DNA of 64,000 nt from Pyruvatibacter mobilis (GTDB lineage Bacteria > Pseudomonadota > Alphaproteobacteria > CGMCC-115125), in contig NZ_CP051630.1 in the NCBI RefSeq assembly GCF_012848855.1, positions 537,501-601,500 on the forward strand, in the 5' to 3' direction. Both the position numbers and the translations under genes were made by a program. Within the stretch, counting starts at the first letter, position 1. Every line of letters begins with the position of its first letter. Below, in pieces: positions 62,944-64,000 of the stretch. Below the pieces are notes generated by a model, which was not told where the DNA came from, did not search any database, and worked only from the letters and a program-made list of their open reading frames with translations.

Positions 62944-63887
62944 GACATGTGGAACACGGTGACGAGGAAGCTGACATAGAGCACCGTGAACACCGCCCCG
63001 GCGAAGCGGGTGATGGTGGTGCGCAGGAAGGCGAAGGGCACCACCAGCAGGGCCGAGGCCAGCATCACCCAGAGGTCGAACTTGAGGAACGCTTCCGAGA
63101 CGGGCAGGGGCACCACCATGGCGGTGATGCCGCCGATGGCGAGGATGTTGAACAGGTTGGAGCCGATGACATTGCCGACGGCCACGTCAGCCTGGCGGCG
63201 GAAGGCGGCGACCAGCGTGGTGGCCAGCTCCGGCAGGGAGGTGCCCAGGGAGATGACCGTGAGGCCGATGGTGGCCTCGGAAACGCCGAAGCGGCGGGCG
63301 ATCTCGGTGGCGCCCTCCACCACGAGTTCAGCGCCCAGGGGCAGGCCGAGCAGGCCGATGGCGAGGAAGGCGCAGATGGCCCAGACGCGCTCAGGCAGGC
63401 CGGAGATATCGTCCAGCTCGTCCTCCAGCCCCGCATCAGCGGGGGAGGTGCGGGCGCGGTGGGCGGAATAAAGCAGGAAGGCGATCACCAGCAGGAACAG
63501 GATCAGCCCGTCCCAGAAGGTGAGCATGCCGGTCATGCACAGGGCCACGAACAGGATGGTGGAGCCCACCATCATGGAGGTGTTGCGGCGGATCGAGGCC
63601 TGGTTGCAGACGGTGGGGTAGATGATGGCGGGCAGGCCGAGCACCAGCAGCACATTGGCCACGTTGGAGCCGACGATATTGCCCAGCGAGATGCCGGGCG
63701 AGCCTTCAAGCGCCGCCTTGACCGACACCATGAGCTCGGGTGCCGAGGTGCCGAAGGCGACGACGGTAAGCCCGATGATCAGCGGGTGGACGCCGAAGCG
63801 GCTGGCCAGCGCCACGGCGCCGCGGACCAGGAGGTCGCCGCAGAACAGGAGAATGATCAGGCCGCCGGCAAGCGCGAGATACATCAT
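62940..63887 (-). CDS. calcium/sodium antiporter, CaCA family (second copy)
   Basis: A 315-residue membrane antiporter with two alpha-repeats: VVAFGTSAPELMVSVKAAL with GNIVGSNVANVLL, and VISLGTSLPELATTLVAAF with GNVIGSNLFNILA. It is homologous to the protein at 13020-14003. First gene of the group antiporter-SDR-folB; its stop overlaps the SDR start by 4 bases, an unexpected pairing of cation transport and pterin genes. Confidence 0.92.
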   Translation of the reverse strand: MMYLALAGGLIILLFCGDLLVRGAVALASRFGVHPLIIGLTVVAFGTSAPELMVSVKAALEGSPGISLGNIVGSNVANVLLVLGLPAIIYPTVCNQASIRRNTSMMVGSTILFVALCMTGMLTFWDGLILFLLVIAFLLYSAHRARTSPADAGLEDELDDISGLPERVWAICAFLAIGLLGLPLGAELVVEGATEIARRFGVSEATIGLTVISLGTSLPELATTLVAAFRRQADVAVGNVIGSNLFNILAIGGITAMVVPLPVSEAFLKFDLWVMLASALLVVPFAFLRTTITRFAGAVFTVLYVSFLVTVFHMS

Positions 63888-64000
63888 GGGCGCGTCAGGC
63901 TCCGGCGCGGCAGGGAATCATGGTTACGGAAGAAATGGCTGCTGCCCCATTCTGACCCGGACCCCGCAGGCGGTGTGTGCCGCTGCCTGCGGCCTTTGGC

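Overview
GC-rich bacterial chromosome segment that fits an alphaproteobacterium. The evidence is the petA-petB-petC cytochrome bc1 operon, a MarR/OmpR/histidine-kinase trio like petP-petR, a COQ9-like protein, the DUF1285-Nudix-DUF6111-cca block facing a MoxR-DUF58-DUF4159 block, a CtrA-type TTAA-N7-TTAA site and candidate EcfG-type promoters. Several fatty-acid genes (acyl-CoA dehydrogenase, acyl-CoA synthetase, two MaoC hydratases, two SDRs) would suit a Parvibaculum/Rhodobiaceae-like lineage, but that placement is a guess. No rRNA, tRNA, CRISPR array, transposase or prophage gene was seen.

Layout. 1-6300 (minus): lipid and hydroxyacid metabolism plus a YHYH protein, an EamA transporter and a secreted serine protease. 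6301-7100: a low-GC patch with one small ORF and an unusually dense run of palindromes. 7107-10506 (minus): a diiron protein, an HPt-like/receiver pair behind a CtrA-type box, and an orphan flagellin-like protein. 10622-18175: mixed metabolic genes and two small secreted proteins with stress-type promoter candidates. 18196-25092 (minus): MoxR, DUF58, BatA/DUF4159 and amidotransferase-like envelope cluster, divergent from 25252-28198 (DUF1285, CoA pyrophosphatase, DUF6111, cca). 28210-31400: hybrid kinase, then a 542-base regulatory-looking gap and a 60-residue triple-YRG protein. 31580-33031 (minus): hemF-trmL. 33356-39190 (plus): petABC, then mtnP, apt, mtnA and a HIT gene. 39614-50252 (minus): hydrolase, MaoC pair, ychF, pth, rplY, mscS, prs, lipoprotein, pgeF, midA-like, lgt. 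50806-53515 (plus): ubiK, ybjN-like, proC, COQ9/TetR-like. 53930-56685 (minus): kinase, regulator, MarR, divergent from ilvE. 57904-63887 (minus): moaE, moaD, pgsA, uvrC, folB, pteridine-reductase-like SDR and a second Ca2+/cation antiporter.

The genes are mostly housekeeping. They cover respiration (bc1, heme, ubiquinone factors), purine and methylthioadenosine salvage, translation quality, envelope maintenance and cofactor synthesis. The less ordinary material lies between genes: a three-locus mosaic repeat family (39198-39588, 50403-50714, 53557-53888), palindrome clusters at 6718-6928, 30743-30989 and 61338-61648, and three EcfG-like promoters that may link small secreted proteins and an MscS channel to the general stress response. 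I did not find one clear new multi-gene system. The best leads are the CtrA-box receiver/HPt operon beside the flagellin-like protein, and the palindrome-dense low-GC patch.
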